From Bacillus sp. SD088 (GTDB lineage Bacteria > Bacillota > Bacilli > Bacillales > Bacillaceae_C), in contig NZ_JADIJK010000026.1 in the NCBI RefSeq assembly GCF_017355205.1, forward strand, positions 1 through 64,000: 64,000 nt of DNA, written 5' to 3'. The translations under genes were made by a program, and so were the position numbers. Positions 35,849-45,253 of the stretch are shown piece by piece. Every line of letters begins with the position of its first letter. The stretch's first letter is position 1. The notes under the pieces are model-generated. The model was not told where the DNA came from and ran no database searches. It was given only the letters and a program-made list of their open reading frames with translations.

Positions 35849-36679
35849 ATGTTAAATAGAATAAAGAAATATCCTGCTTTTGTTCTATTGGTGATTGGAG
35901 CGGTTATCTCGTTTATCCCTTTTTTATGGTTGCTTCGGAGCTCGTTGATGACCACAACCGAGATCTTTATTTTCCCACCGAAACTCTTACCGGAAATTTT
36001 TCAATGGCATAATTATAAGGATGTCTTTGACATTATAGATTTTGGTTTATATTTTAAGAACACGATGATTATTATGATTCCCGTTTTAATCGGGACTGTA
36101 TCTACCTGTTGTATGTGTGGGTATGCTTTCGCAAGATTAAGATTTCCGGGGAGAGATATCTGGTTTGCGATCATTATTGGGACGATGATGTTACCCGCTG
36201 CCGTAACCATGATTCCAACTTTTTTGATGTGGTCAGAGATTGGAGGAGTCGGTACTTTTTGGCCTTTAGTATTTCCGGCATTTTTTGGCGGAGGGGGATT
36301 TAATATTTTCCTAATGCGTCAATTTTTCTTGAACATTCCTAAAGAATTAGATGAAGCGGCCATTTTAGACGGCGCTAATTACTTCCAAATTTTTACAAAA
36401 ATTATGCTCCCACTTGTGAAACCAGCATTATTGGTAATTGGCTTTTTCACTTTTATGGGTGTGTGGAATGACTTTTTCGGACCACTCATTTATCTGAATG
36501 ACGAATCCAAATACACATTGGCCCTGGGACTATTACAATTAAGAGGGTCGTATTCCTCTGATTGGAACTTAATGATGGCTGGCTCGACAATCATGATTTT
36601 GCCTGCAATTGTTATCTTTTTCTTTGGTCAAAGGTATTTTATCCAAGGTATCAGTATCACGGGTGGAAATAAAGGATAA
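35849..36679 (+). CDS. ABC sugar permease, MalG/AraQ type
   Basis: Second permease of importer 3 (276 aa). The ribosome site GGAGGTGG lies inside the end of the upstream gene, 8 bases before ATG 35849; an earlier ATG at 35831 precedes the site and is unlikely. It has six helices, the EAA loop KELDEAAILDGANYF and the C-terminus FIQGISITGGNKG. It ends the GH127 operon; a strong palindromic terminator follows. Confidence 0.9.
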   Translation: MLNRIKKYPAFVLLVIGAVISFIPFLWLLRSSLMTTTEIFIFPPKLLPEIFQWHNYKDVFDIIDFGLYFKNTMIIMIPVLIGTVSTCCMCGYAFARLRFPGRDIWFAIIIGTMMLPAAVTMIPTFLMWSEIGGVGTFWPLVFPAFFGGGGFNIFLMRQFFLNIPKELDEAAILDGANYFQIFTKIMLPLVKPALLVIGFFTFMGVWNDFFGPLIYLNDESKYTLALGLLQLRGSYSSDWNLMMAGSTIMILPAIVIFFFGQRYFIQGISITGGNKG

Positions 36680-36852
36680 TACTAGAAAAATAATTTTTAA
36701 ACAAAACCATTTGTTTAAAAAAGAACAGGTTCCAATTCTATTTTTGGCATCTAAGAAACAGATTATTTGCTGTTTTTTTAGGTGGACTTAGGTTCTTATT
36801 TTAGTTAATTTGAAAGGGAGCCTGGAAAATCAACAGGATTCTTAGTAAACAA

Positions 36853-36897
36853 AGTAAACAAACCAGCTTGGCAATGTGCCAAGCTGATTTGTTTACT
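36853..36897. terminator. bidirectional terminator
   Basis: Long near-perfect palindrome: arms AGTAAACAAA-CCAGCTTGGC and GCCAAGCTG-ATTTGTTTACT around AATGT. It separates the plus-strand ABC operon from the convergent GH127 pseudogene. The rest of 36680-36979 holds no gene. Confidence 0.75.
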
Positions 36898-36979
36898 AAA
36901 AGGGTAGTAATTAGTTGTTTTGAAAGCAATCATTATATATTCAAACGCTGAGGTATCAATGCCCTTTGACCTTATTTCA

Positions 36980-37855
36980 TCATTCATTAATCCAGACTAA
37001 CATTTCGCCAGGTTCACGATTACACCATGCATAATATGGAATTGCCTTCATTTGTATTGATTTTGTTTTGTCCACTATAGGGCGATAAAGTGTGTTTTTC
37101 CACTCAGCTTCGTCCATTCTCATAGCCTCACCCGTTAGGACGACAATGCCTCCAAGAAGATCCTCTTTATACTCAGCATTTAATTCTGAGTTTCTCGGCA
37201 AGATAATTCCAGGTAAATTCGAACCGTTATCCACTTCTTCTAAACAATATACTAATGGCCTTCGACGTAGTGCAACCTTTCCTACATTATGACGAACCTT
37301 TGGATTTGCCTGGATTCGTTCAATTTTCATTGGGAATGATAATTCGACTAGATCATTGGAAGCCCATGTTCGTTCCAGGAATACATACCCATTTTTCATG
37401 AATGGTACATGGTCAATCACTTCGCCATTCACTTTACCATTGTTCCACGACCTACCCAACCTGGAATACGAAAAGCAAGCGTAAATGTGTCCTCTACTTC
37501 AGGCGAAACCTCAATAGGCACATCTCCATCTAAGGATAATTCGTTTTTTGTGTAAGGAGTACTTGTTTGTCATGGATTGTAAAGCTTGTTTCATTTCCCA
37601 TATATAAATGAACGAATAAATCGTTTTCTTTTTGAGAATAGATATAATGTCCAACTGAAGCAATCAATCTTGCTATATTAGGAGGACAACAGGCACAACC
37701 AAACCATGGTTGCCTTACAGCCTTACATGTTCATGATCTTTTCTTACCTCACAAGTCTGTGGTGAAACTTCTAATGGATTCACATAAAAGAATTTTTGCC
37801 ATCTAAATTCATGCCACTAATGGACCCATTGTATAGATCGCTTTTGGAGGGACAG
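36980..37855 (-). pseudogene. GH127 beta-L-arabinofuranosidase remnant
   Basis: The minus strand encodes the C-terminal 45% of a GH127 protein in several frames. An N-proximal piece around 37770-37855 matches the segment YNGVMSGISLDGKRFFYVNP of the intact enzyme. A middle piece around 37690 contains CACCPPNIARL, and the C-terminal piece 36980-37459 stays open to MKAIPYYAWCNREPGEML. Frameshifts (for example an A-run near 37790) and stops separate them, and the first half is missing. It is a divergent paralogue of 31488-33398, not a copy of it. Confidence 0.85.
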
Positions 37856-37973
37856 GTGGAACTGTTAAAAAAGCTAGAAGTGACGGAAAGGAGGCTGCTA
37901 AACACAAGAGAAAACCTAAATCCAAGTAAAGCATATCAATTGATATAATTCCTCCTTCTTTTTCAAACGCTAA

Positions 37974-38088
37974 GAAAATCGCCAAAAACGGCGACACGCC
38001 TGCGGGAATAGCATTAGCTGAAGACCCCACAGCGAAGCTGGGAGGCTGAAGCTACCCCTGAAGAAAGGGAGCCTTTTTGGCGATTTTC
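37974..38088. repeat. dispersed Bacillaceae-type inverted repeat element
   Basis: A 115-bp element bounded by 15-base perfect inverted arms (GAAAATCGCCAAAAA and complement), with the internal CACGCCTGCGGGAATAGC and AAGACCCC blocks typical of a repeat found between genes in many Bacillus genomes. It has MITE-like size and sits between two minus-strand genes. No gene is seen in the neighbouring 38089-38190. Confidence 0.65.
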
Positions 38089-38190
38089 GACTTTTGGGAT
38101 AGCCTCTTACTTGATTTTATATAAAGAGTTGCCTATAGCCTATTATCAAGAATACCTGTTCGATTTAGAACGAAACAGGGGGAAATCCGT

Positions 38191-39834
38191 CTAGATTTTC
38201 CCGAGTTCATCAATAAACGCTGGTCTTCTTATATAAAGAGTACGCAATTTATTTTTTAACTCTTCCTGTTTTTTACCACCTGCCACTTTTTTATAGTCTT
38301 TCAGTTTATAACAAACCCTTCGATAGGCTTTTCGGTTGGACGCCATTTCCGCTTCCATTTCGATATATTGTGCGTACACTTCAATGACCTGTTCAGGAAA
38401 TTTGCTGCTCAGTATATTTTCATATTTTTCAATACTTCTTGGGTGTTCCTTCACATATTCCAAGATCGCCTCCAAATCATTTTCAGCTTCAATGAGTTGC
38501 TGATAGAGCGAGTTCATCCGCCATCCGCTCGTCTCTTTTACTTCATTCTTTAATTCTTGGTAAAACTCTTTTGTCTCCTTTTTTGTTAACTCTTTTAACT
38601 CCCAGTAATATTCGAAATTTCCCTTCAATAATAATTCTTTTGCCAATTTTTCCTGTTCTTCTTTCCAGCGAAGTTCTTTGTATGCTTTGTAACGGAGTTT
38701 ATTCCAATCTTGGATTAATCCTGCATACTTCTGATCCTGCTTCTCTCCATCTAAGGCGAGTGCTATTGCTTTTTCAAACTTGTTTTTTTGCAAATACTGT
38801 TCAATTAAGCTTTTTCTAAACGATGGATAGTGAAGATGGTTTTGTAAAAATTGGTTTGCTTCTTCTGCCGTGCCATATTTCTGAACCAGATCAAATAGAA
38901 TATTAAGTAACGCTTCTGTTAAATATTCATCGTCCGTTTTTTCATTTAGATTAGTTTTGATAATTTCTGTGAGTCTGTTTCGTAGTGCTTCCGTATCAGC
39001 AAACACTACGCCTATATTAAGCAAAGCAATTTTGAAATCATCCCATCCATTAAACACAACATGTTCACTAAGATGAATGATGTTATCAAAAATTTCTTTC
39101 TGTAGTTCAATATCTGCATACTTGCAAGATATGGCAATTTCCTCGATTTGATTAATAGCTTGATTAACTAGGAAACCGATCATGCCGTCTGAATCATCGG
39201 CATATTGGAAAGCTTCCATTGCTTCAATCAAGACTAGAGAGGCAATATCGAAAGAAAGGGAGATTTGATCAGTAGCATTAGCCTTATCTAAAACTTCTCC
39301 CATTTCATGAGCAAAGTCAGACGTATCTCTATACGGAATAAACCCTTGTCGGCCAGTATATTTGTTAACAATCGCTCGAATAACTCTCCGACATTGTGGC
39401 ACATCTTGTGCATCTCCACCATTGGCGTATTTCAATATTAGCTTGTTGGTGATAAGTGAGTTGTCCTGGGTTATTTCTTCAATAATCGTAATTAACTCCT
39501 CTTTGGAGAGATCGTTTAATACGTCCTTTAATTTTGGTTGATGGGTCATAACGTGACTATTAGCGTTATTTGACTCTATCAATTCAAAATAGGCGGCTAC
39601 CTGATGTTTGCAAATAGGTCCAAAATCAAAGGGACAATCACATTGTGAAAATAGGATATCATCATTTGATCCTAGCGTTACTATGACGTTATAATCTTCA
39701 CTACCTTCAACTAAAAAGTGATATTCATCAACCCCATTGAACGATGTTTCCGTAACATGTCCATTCAGATAATAATCATAGCCTCTGTCAATAATAACCT
39801 GATTAATAGACTTCTCGAAGTTATGTAGATTCAT
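38191..39834 (-). CDS. SWIM zinc-finger protein of unknown function
   Basis: A 547-residue protein with a SWIM zinc motif near its N-terminus, Cys65-x-Cys67-x7-Cys75-x-His77 (QCDCPFDFGPICKHQ), followed by a long helical region without recognisable enzyme motifs (rich in K and E, possibly TPR-like, residues 150-540). SWIM domains bind DNA or proteins; related Bacillus genes are often labelled only as SWIM zinc finger protein. It is monocistronic, with a GAGGGTGAGGG site before the ATG. Function unknown. Confidence 0.8.
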   Translation of the reverse strand: MNLHNFEKSINQVIIDRGYDYYLNGHVTETSFNGVDEYHFLVEGSEDYNVIVTLGSNDDILFSQCDCPFDFGPICKHQVAAYFELIESNNANSHVMTHQPKLKDVLNDLSKEELITIIEEITQDNSLITNKLILKYANGGDAQDVPQCRRVIRAIVNKYTGRQGFIPYRDTSDFAHEMGEVLDKANATDQISLSFDIASLVLIEAMEAFQYADDSDGMIGFLVNQAINQIEEIAISCKYADIELQKEIFDNIIHLSEHVVFNGWDDFKIALLNIGVVFADTEALRNRLTEIIKTNLNEKTDDEYLTEALLNILFDLVQKYGTAEEANQFLQNHLHYPSFRKSLIEQYLQKNKFEKAIALALDGEKQDQKYAGLIQDWNKLRYKAYKELRWKEEQEKLAKELLLKGNFEYYWELKELTKKETKEFYQELKNEVKETSGWRMNSLYQQLIEAENDLEAILEYVKEHPRSIEKYENILSSKFPEQVIEVYAQYIEMEAEMASNRKAYRRVCYKLKDYKKVAGGKKQEELKNKLRTLYIRRPAFIDELGKI

Positions 39835-39995
39835 TTAGTATCCCTCACCCTCATTGTAAGTCTTTAAAGATTTCATAAAAAAGATGTGAAGTCTAGTATA
39901 CCTAATTTCATGAGACTATTCGAGAATACTAAATAAGGAATCGTTTTTTCGTTCACTTCAGTGTATGATGAATTATAGCAAGAAGGGATGATGAA

Positions 39996-41393
39996 ATGAG
40001 AAAATTAATTTTTATTCTCTTGGCAACAGTTACGATTATGAGTATTTTTATCTTCCATAATACGAAAGCCGGACAAGTTCATTCTATTTATGTAGCTGTC
40101 AATGGAAGTGACCAATATGATGGCACAAAATCAAATCCATTTCGCACATTGGCAAAAGCCTCTGCAGAAGCTAAAGCGGGGACGACAGTCTTCATTCGCA
40201 AAGGGACCTATCATGAAAAGTTTGTTGTGAAGCATAGTGGGACAAAAGCGAAACCAATTACTTTTAAAGCCTACAAAAACGATAAAGTTGTCCTTAGTGG
40301 AAAAAGTCTAAAAGATGTTGAAGGGGATACTTCCTTAGTTACGATCAATAATAAAAACTATATTACGATTAGCGGGTTAACAATTCAGGACTTAACGACC
40401 GACCTAACAGATGAAACGGTAATGGGGCTTTACGTAACGGGCTCTAGCAGTCATATTACATTAGAAAATAATCATGTCCAGCGAATTAAAACCCATGCAG
40501 ATGATGGAAATGGTCATGGGATCGCTGTATATGGAACTGGACCAATGAAAGACATAAATATTCTGAATAATATTGTGGAAGATTTGCAACTTGGTTTTAG
40601 TGAATCTCTTGTCCTTAATGGAAATATTGATGGGTTTAAGGTGAAAAATAACCTTGTTCGTCGTAACGATAATATTGGGATTGATCTAATTGGATATGAA
40701 GGCACGTCTACGAATAAGAAAAATGACTATGTAAGAAATGGAGTTGTGAAAGATAATAAAGTCCATGAAATATCCTCATATGGAAACCCAGCCTATGGGA
40801 AGGATTATTCTGCTGGCGGAATTTACGTAGATGGTGGAAAAAATATAATCATCGAAAAGAATACTATCTATAACTGCGATATCGGAATTGAAGCAACTTC
40901 TGAACATTCGGGAAAATATGCCGAACATATTAACATTAGAGACAATATTATTTATAACAATTTTTACACGGGAATATCCATTGGCGGCTATGATGAAAAA
41001 CGGGGAGGCACAATCCATTCTACAATCTCTCAAAATATCCTTTATCGAAATGATACGAAGGGGCTAGATGGTGGACAGCTTTTATTACAGCATGATACAA
41101 AAAACAATGTAATCGAAAGAAATATTGTAACGGCTGGACCATCTCGCTTATTGATCGCCAACTATTTTACAAGCAATCAAGCAAATAAACTACAAAAGAA
41201 TGTATTCCATAAAGAAAAAGGAAAAACGGGTATCTGGGTATGGAAAGAGGAAGAATACACGTCTTTTCCTGAATTCAAGAATGCTTCGAAAAGTGATGCG
41301 AAATCTAGTTACATAGATCCGAAATATGAAAATGAACACAGATATGATTTTAGGTTAAAAAAGGATTCACCTGCAAAAGATATTGTAGAATAA
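39996..41393 (+). CDS. secreted right-handed parallel beta-helix protein (pectate-lyase-like)
   Basis: A 465-residue exported protein. The signal peptide MRKLIFILLATVTIMSIFIF is followed by the DUF1565 opening IYVAVNGSDQYDGTKSNPFR-TL and repeated beta-helix rungs with N-rich turns (NNHVQRI, LNNIVEDL, KNNLVRRND, EKNTIYNCDIG, RDNIIYNNFYTG). This fold is shared by PL9-type pectate lyases and mannuronan epimerases. There is no lipobox, so the product is probably released or wall-associated. A polysaccharide lyase role fits the plant-sugar genes around it, but catalytic residues cannot be assigned by eye. Confidence 0.8.
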   Translation: MRKLIFILLATVTIMSIFIFHNTKAGQVHSIYVAVNGSDQYDGTKSNPFRTLAKASAEAKAGTTVFIRKGTYHEKFVVKHSGTKAKPITFKAYKNDKVVLSGKSLKDVEGDTSLVTINNKNYITISGLTIQDLTTDLTDETVMGLYVTGSSSHITLENNHVQRIKTHADDGNGHGIAVYGTGPMKDINILNNIVEDLQLGFSESLVLNGNIDGFKVKNNLVRRNDNIGIDLIGYEGTSTNKKNDYVRNGVVKDNKVHEISSYGNPAYGKDYSAGGIYVDGGKNIIIEKNTIYNCDIGIEATSEHSGKYAEHINIRDNIIYNNFYTGISIGGYDEKRGGTIHSTISQNILYRNDTKGLDGGQLLLQHDTKNNVIERNIVTAGPSRLLIANYFTSNQANKLQKNVFHKEKGKTGIWVWKEEEYTSFPEFKNASKSDAKSSYIDPKYENEHRYDFRLKKDSPAKDIVE

Positions 41394-41468
41394 TCTTATT
41401 TTTGGGCCGCTGTGAGGAGTGGAAATATTGACGCTATAGGAAGCGAAAAGGGGAAACTTCAGGCGAAT

Positions 41469-41520
41469 TTATCAAAAAATAAAGCAAAGAGTCAATGGGT
41501 GAATGAAGTCCCCATTGACT
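41469..41520 (-). terminator. rho-independent terminator of pepF
   Basis: Ten-base stem AGTCAATGGG/CCCATTGACT (41490-41499, 41511-41520). On the minus strand it is followed by CTTTGCTTTATTTTTTG. Confidence 0.8.
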
Positions 41521-41536
41521 GATGTAAGAATGGCAA

Positions 41537-43360
41537 TCAGCCGATTTCTTCTGTAAGTTGCTCAATCTGGTCAATCAATTCTCCGATATAAGCAATGGTA
41601 TCGCGCAGAGGCTTGTCCGTCGTGATGTCGATCCCGGCCATTTTAGCAAGTTCTGCTGGATTTTTGGAGCCACCGGCTTGTAAGACGGAGAGCCAATCAT
41701 TGACTGCCGGTTTTCCCTCATTTAGTACACGCTTCGCCATTTCCGTAGATATGGTCAAACCAGCGCTGTATGTGTAAGGATATAATCCCATGTAATAATG
41801 GGGCTGACGCATCCATGTTAGCTCGGCTCCTTCGTTAATAACGACCGCGTCACCCCAAAATTCTTCTAGAACGCCTCGTTTTAAATCATTTAAGATTGTT
41901 GCGTTCACATTCCCACCTTCGTCGATTAAATCATATACTTTTCGTTGGTAGGCTGCTTCGAGAAGGTGTGTCACGAAATTATGGTAATACGTTCGTGAAA
42001 TAATCGAAGATAGTACCCACCGTTTAAAGCGAGGATCATCTGAGTTCGCTAGTAGATGATTAGCCATCAGCATTTCGTTCATAGTCGATGGTGCCTCGAT
42101 AAAATACATCGACGGTCTAGCGGTAAATGAATTTTGATGTTGGTGTGCATTGTAAAAATGTCCTGCATGACCGAGTTCATGGGCGAGGACAAATACATCC
42201 TCCATGCTTCCTGTCCAGGAAATCAAGATATAGGGATGCTTCCCATAAGGACTGGAACAGAATGCCCCGGTTGATTTCCCAGTGTTTTGGGCGAAATCAA
42301 TCCAGCGTTCTGAATAGGCTCGGTTGACCATATGGATGTAATCTTCCCCCATAATGGCTAGTGCGTCGTCTATATACTCTTTCGATTTTTCTATCGTGAC
42401 AGTTGGTTCATAAGTTGGATCAACAGGGGTTTTTAAGTCAGCGAATGTCATTTGCTCCAGTTGATATATTTTTTGTAAAAGCTTTGCATATCTTCTCATA
42501 TGAGGGGCCAACTCTTCCATAATCACATCAATTTGACGATGGTACATTGAGCGATCGACATCTTGTCTCATTAATAGATAATCGATTACAGAATTGTAGC
42601 CTCTAAGGTCTGAGGTTGTTTTTTCTGCCTGTAAATGCATATCGTATGTCTTGGCCGTTGTATGCTGATAGTCTCGTAATTTAGCAGAAAAGGCATCAAA
42701 AGCGCTGCGTCTTTTGGCGGTATCAGCTTCTGATTCCCAGCTTCCTTCGAATGACCCATAACTGAGTGGATAGTTTTGACCGTCCACACTGAAATCTGGA
42801 AACTGCATATCTACTAATTTTGTCGTATTGTATAGACTATAAGGTGCTTGGAAGGTAGAAGAAAATGCCGCTAGAGTTTTCTCAACCTCTGGATCAAGTT
42901 GGTACGGCTTTTCCTTGATCGTTTTTTCCAATAAGGTAGAAAAGTCCTCAGATTGTTGACTTGCTTGCTGCAATGTCTCAGTAGACAGCTCCGATAATTC
43001 ACTCATGACAAACGACGTTTGGCTTGCGATCTTAGCTGCCAACGAACCAAACTTACCACTGCGCATTTGCGCTTGATCATTTGTTTGATCCTCGCTTACT
43101 GACAGGGAAGTATAAGTCCTAATAGGGATTAACTGTTCTTGCAACCTTTGATAAGCCTCCAGTGCCTCAATGGCAGAATCCGCATCTTGAATCGTTCCTT
43201 TATAAGCATCCGTGAATGTATCCGCTTCCTTTACTGCCGCTGCTACTGCTCGTTCATAAGCCTCTTCACTCTCAAACAAATCCCCTAAATTCCAAGTCTC
43301 TTCCACCTTCACTTCTGCGCGTGCAGGCAAACTCTTTACCAATTGCATCCACTCCTTCAT
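41537..43360 (-). CDS. pepF: oligoendopeptidase F (M3B family)
   Basis: Cytoplasmic zinc metallopeptidase of 607 aa that cleaves oligopeptides of roughly 7-17 residues. The zinc motif His394-Glu-Leu-Gly-His398 lies in VFVLAHELGHAGHFYNAH, and the N-terminus (LPARAEVKVEETWNLGDLF) is typical of PepF. The first ATG has no upstream ribosome site; an AAGGAGTGG lies just inside the frame, so a start at residue 5 or 7 is possible. It is monocistronic, with its own terminator. It could degrade peptides imported by the cell, but this is a common housekeeping gene. Confidence 0.93.
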   Translation of the reverse strand: MKEWMQLVKSLPARAEVKVEETWNLGDLFESEEAYERAVAAAVKEADTFTDAYKGTIQDADSAIEALEAYQRLQEQLIPIRTYTSLSVSEDQTNDQAQMRSGKFGSLAAKIASQTSFVMSELSELSTETLQQASQQSEDFSTLLEKTIKEKPYQLDPEVEKTLAAFSSTFQAPYSLYNTTKLVDMQFPDFSVDGQNYPLSYGSFEGSWESEADTAKRRSAFDAFSAKLRDYQHTTAKTYDMHLQAEKTTSDLRGYNSVIDYLLMRQDVDRSMYHRQIDVIMEELAPHMRRYAKLLQKIYQLEQMTFADLKTPVDPTYEPTVTIEKSKEYIDDALAIMGEDYIHMVNRAYSERWIDFAQNTGKSTGAFCSSPYGKHPYILISWTGSMEDVFVLAHELGHAGHFYNAHQHQNSFTARPSMYFIEAPSTMNEMLMANHLLANSDDPRFKRWVLSSIISRTYYHNFVTHLLEAAYQRKVYDLIDEGGNVNATILNDLKRGVLEEFWGDAVVINEGAELTWMRQPHYYMGLYPYTYSAGLTISTEMAKRVLNEGKPAVNDWLSVLQAGGSKNPAELAKMAGIDITTDKPLRDTIAYIGELIDQIEQLTEEIG

Positions 43361-43706
43361 TATAACGGTAAATTTAAGTATAACATACGGGGACAGGCCC
43401 CCGCTCTGATAAAGCGTTAAAGATATATCGCGATTTTTAGGAGCTGCTTTTAATCATCCATTTTACAAAGAGTATGTGAGTCACATACTTCCTATTCAAT
43501 TTATTTATATGAAATGAACAAGATATGAGACGCGACCTAAATGGGAGGACTAGATGATGTGTTTGTCAAGTAACATTAGTTGAAGAAGAAGCGGAATATA
43601 GAAAAGACAGTGAGGTTTAAATCAGTTGAAAGCTACCAGGGTCCGGAAAGGGACAGAATAAGCGTATTGAATTTGATATACTAGAAAAAAGGAGCTGATA
43701 CATACT
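43361..43706. other. intergenic region with a partial REP-like repeat
   Basis: No gene is seen. GGGGACAGGCCCCC (43391-43404) plus a nearby AAAGCGTTAA form a half copy of the 52-bp palindromes at 12493 and 63849. Confidence 0.5.
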
Positions 43707-44561
43707 ATGATTAGTAAGTTTACCTTCAATTTAGGTACTGAAGATTGTGATAGTGTTGAGGATTTTTACACTAGTAAATTGGGATTTCAAGTGGTGCAAA
43801 AATTTTCAGATGACGTTGGAACGACATGGCTGTTACTGAGTACTGGGGAAGTAGATATTAGTTTTTATCGAGTTAATCAGCAGGAGCTGCCTACTAATTT
43901 GCCAATTTTAAACTATATCAATACAGATCAGATATTAGAACTGTATAAATCTTTACGAAAAGACGAAGTAAAGGTGAAACCGCTGCGTTTGACATTTCAC
44001 AAAACAATTGAATTTGACACGACAGATCCGGCAGGCTATTCCCTCTGTTTCGCTCAAGAAACTAAAAAAATGCATATGAATCATCACGAACTATTATCAC
44101 TCATTGATGAAACCTACCAAGAATTGATCAGTCTAGTTCATTCTATTTCATCAAATAAGAGGGAACAAGGCGGGGTGATCGGATTATGGTCCATAAAAGA
44201 CGTTGTCTCTCACCTTGGTGCTTGGGAAAAAAGATTAATCAGTTGGATTGAGGAAGCAAAAAAGGGAGAGGTGGCAATTACACCAGAACCAGGCTATAAC
44301 TGGAGCCAAATCAATCAGATGAATGCTGATACTTATCAGAAGTTAAAGGATCTCTCGTGGGAAGCAGTTGTAGATGATTTTGAAAAAACTCATCAAAAGG
44401 TTGAAACCTTAATTAAAAACATGAGTTTAGAAGAGTTGAATGATCCTACATATTACAAGTTTACAAATGGTCAACCACTATGGGTGGATTTTGGGTTCAA
44501 CACATTTGACCATTTTCGTCACCATCTGCAACCAATATATGATTGGCTTTGCTCGCATTAA
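43707..44561 (+). CDS. VOC (glyoxalase-fold) domain fused to ClbS/DfsB-family domain
   Basis: A 284-residue two-domain protein. Residues 1-115 form a VOC/glyoxalase-bleomycin resistance fold (FNLGTEDCDSVEDFYTSKLG...FDTTDPAGYSLCF), and residues 120-284 form a four-helix ClbS/DfsB (DUF1706, DinB-like) domain with LWSIKDVVSHLGAWEKRL and DHFRHHLQPIYDWL. ClbS hydrolyses the cyclopropane of colibactin, and DinB-like folds bind metals or thiols; VOC proteins often sequester or modify toxic small molecules. The fusion suggests detoxification of an electrophile or antibiotic, but the substrate is unknown. It is monocistronic, preceded by AAAAAAGGAGC. Confidence 0.8.
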   Translation: MISKFTFNLGTEDCDSVEDFYTSKLGFQVVQKFSDDVGTTWLLLSTGEVDISFYRVNQQELPTNLPILNYINTDQILELYKSLRKDEVKVKPLRLTFHKTIEFDTTDPAGYSLCFAQETKKMHMNHHELLSLIDETYQELISLVHSISSNKREQGGVIGLWSIKDVVSHLGAWEKRLISWIEEAKKGEVAITPEPGYNWSQINQMNADTYQKLKDLSWEAVVDDFEKTHQKVETLIKNMSLEELNDPTYYKFTNGQPLWVDFGFNTFDHFRHHLQPIYDWLCSH

Positions 44562-44587
44562 AAGATTGGCCAATTGTAGACAATCTC

Positions 44588-44643
44588 ATTTATCCCGCAT
44601 TAACAGACTGTCATCTCCCACCTCAAGGCTTTCGAGGTGGGGG
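44588..44643. mobile_element. IS200/IS605-type palindromic end, left copy
   Basis: ATTTATCCCGCATTAAC (44588-44604) followed by the hairpin CTCCCACCTC/GAGGTGGGGG (44615-44624, 44634-44643). The same 17 bases and hairpin recur inverted at 49891-49976. No transposase gene is attached; this is an orphan element end. Confidence 0.6.
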
Positions 44644-44745
44644 ATGGAAGAACCATGCTGATTGAAACCTCACTTTATTATATCAATCCATATTAATTTT
44701 CCTGGAAATTAAAAACATTAACAAATTGCAAAGGAGAATACAATT

Positions 44746-45054
44746 GATGGAGCCTCATGGTGGAAAATTTATTGGAAGATTGTCATGCCTCTCTGTAAGC
44801 CGGTGACTGTGAGTGCAAGTTTATTAGTCTTTATTTTTTCTTGGGAATCCTTTATGTGGCCTTTAATCGTTACACAATCAAAAGAGTATAAAGTTCTTCA
44901 GGTGGCAATGGGGGATTTTGTTACTGAACATGCAACATTTTAGAATGAAATGTTCGCCGCTTCTGTTTTAGGTATAATTGTACCCGTGTTGCTCATTTTA
45001 CCAATGCAAAAATATTTTGTTCAGGGTATTTCAAATACAGGAGCAAAAGAATAA
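44746..45054 (+). pseudogene. ABC sugar permease (MalG type) remnant
   Basis: In-frame translation from the EAA loop (DGASWWKIYWKIVMPLCKP) to the C-terminus (YFVQGISNTGAKE). An internal TAG at about codon 66 replaces a sense codon and all sequence before the EAA loop is missing. It lies next to a ribokinase fragment, so a sugar/ribonucleoside operon was deleted here. Confidence 0.85.
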
Positions 45055-45083
45055 CAATTTCCATAAATCAAGGAGGATTATTT

Positions 45084-45182
45084 TTGAAGAATGTAACTGT
45101 TTTAGGAAGTATAAATATGGACATCGTTACCCTGGTAGAAAAACATCCCATAACAGGAGAAACGGTTAAGGGATGGTCATGA
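45084..45182 (+). pseudogene. rbsK: ribokinase (rbsK) N-terminal fragment
   Basis: From a TTG behind AAGGAGGA the frame reads VTVLGSINMDIVTLVEKHP and ITGETVKG, the conserved start of PfkB-family ribokinases, then reaches a stop after 32 codons. The rest of the gene is absent: the frame runs into the leader of the nucleoside hydrolase gene. Confidence 0.85.
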
Positions 45183-45253
45183 AGAAATCAGCAAGTTTTC
45201 ACGATCTAACTATGAGACTTATAATAATTTATTCATTAAAGGAGAGTGTGAAA

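Noticed and set aside
43559-43620. Short peptide-like frame (VTLVEEEAEYRKDSEV) before the VOC-ClbS gene
   Set aside because: It has no in-frame ATG, GTG or TTG at the right place and no ribosome site; probably chance.
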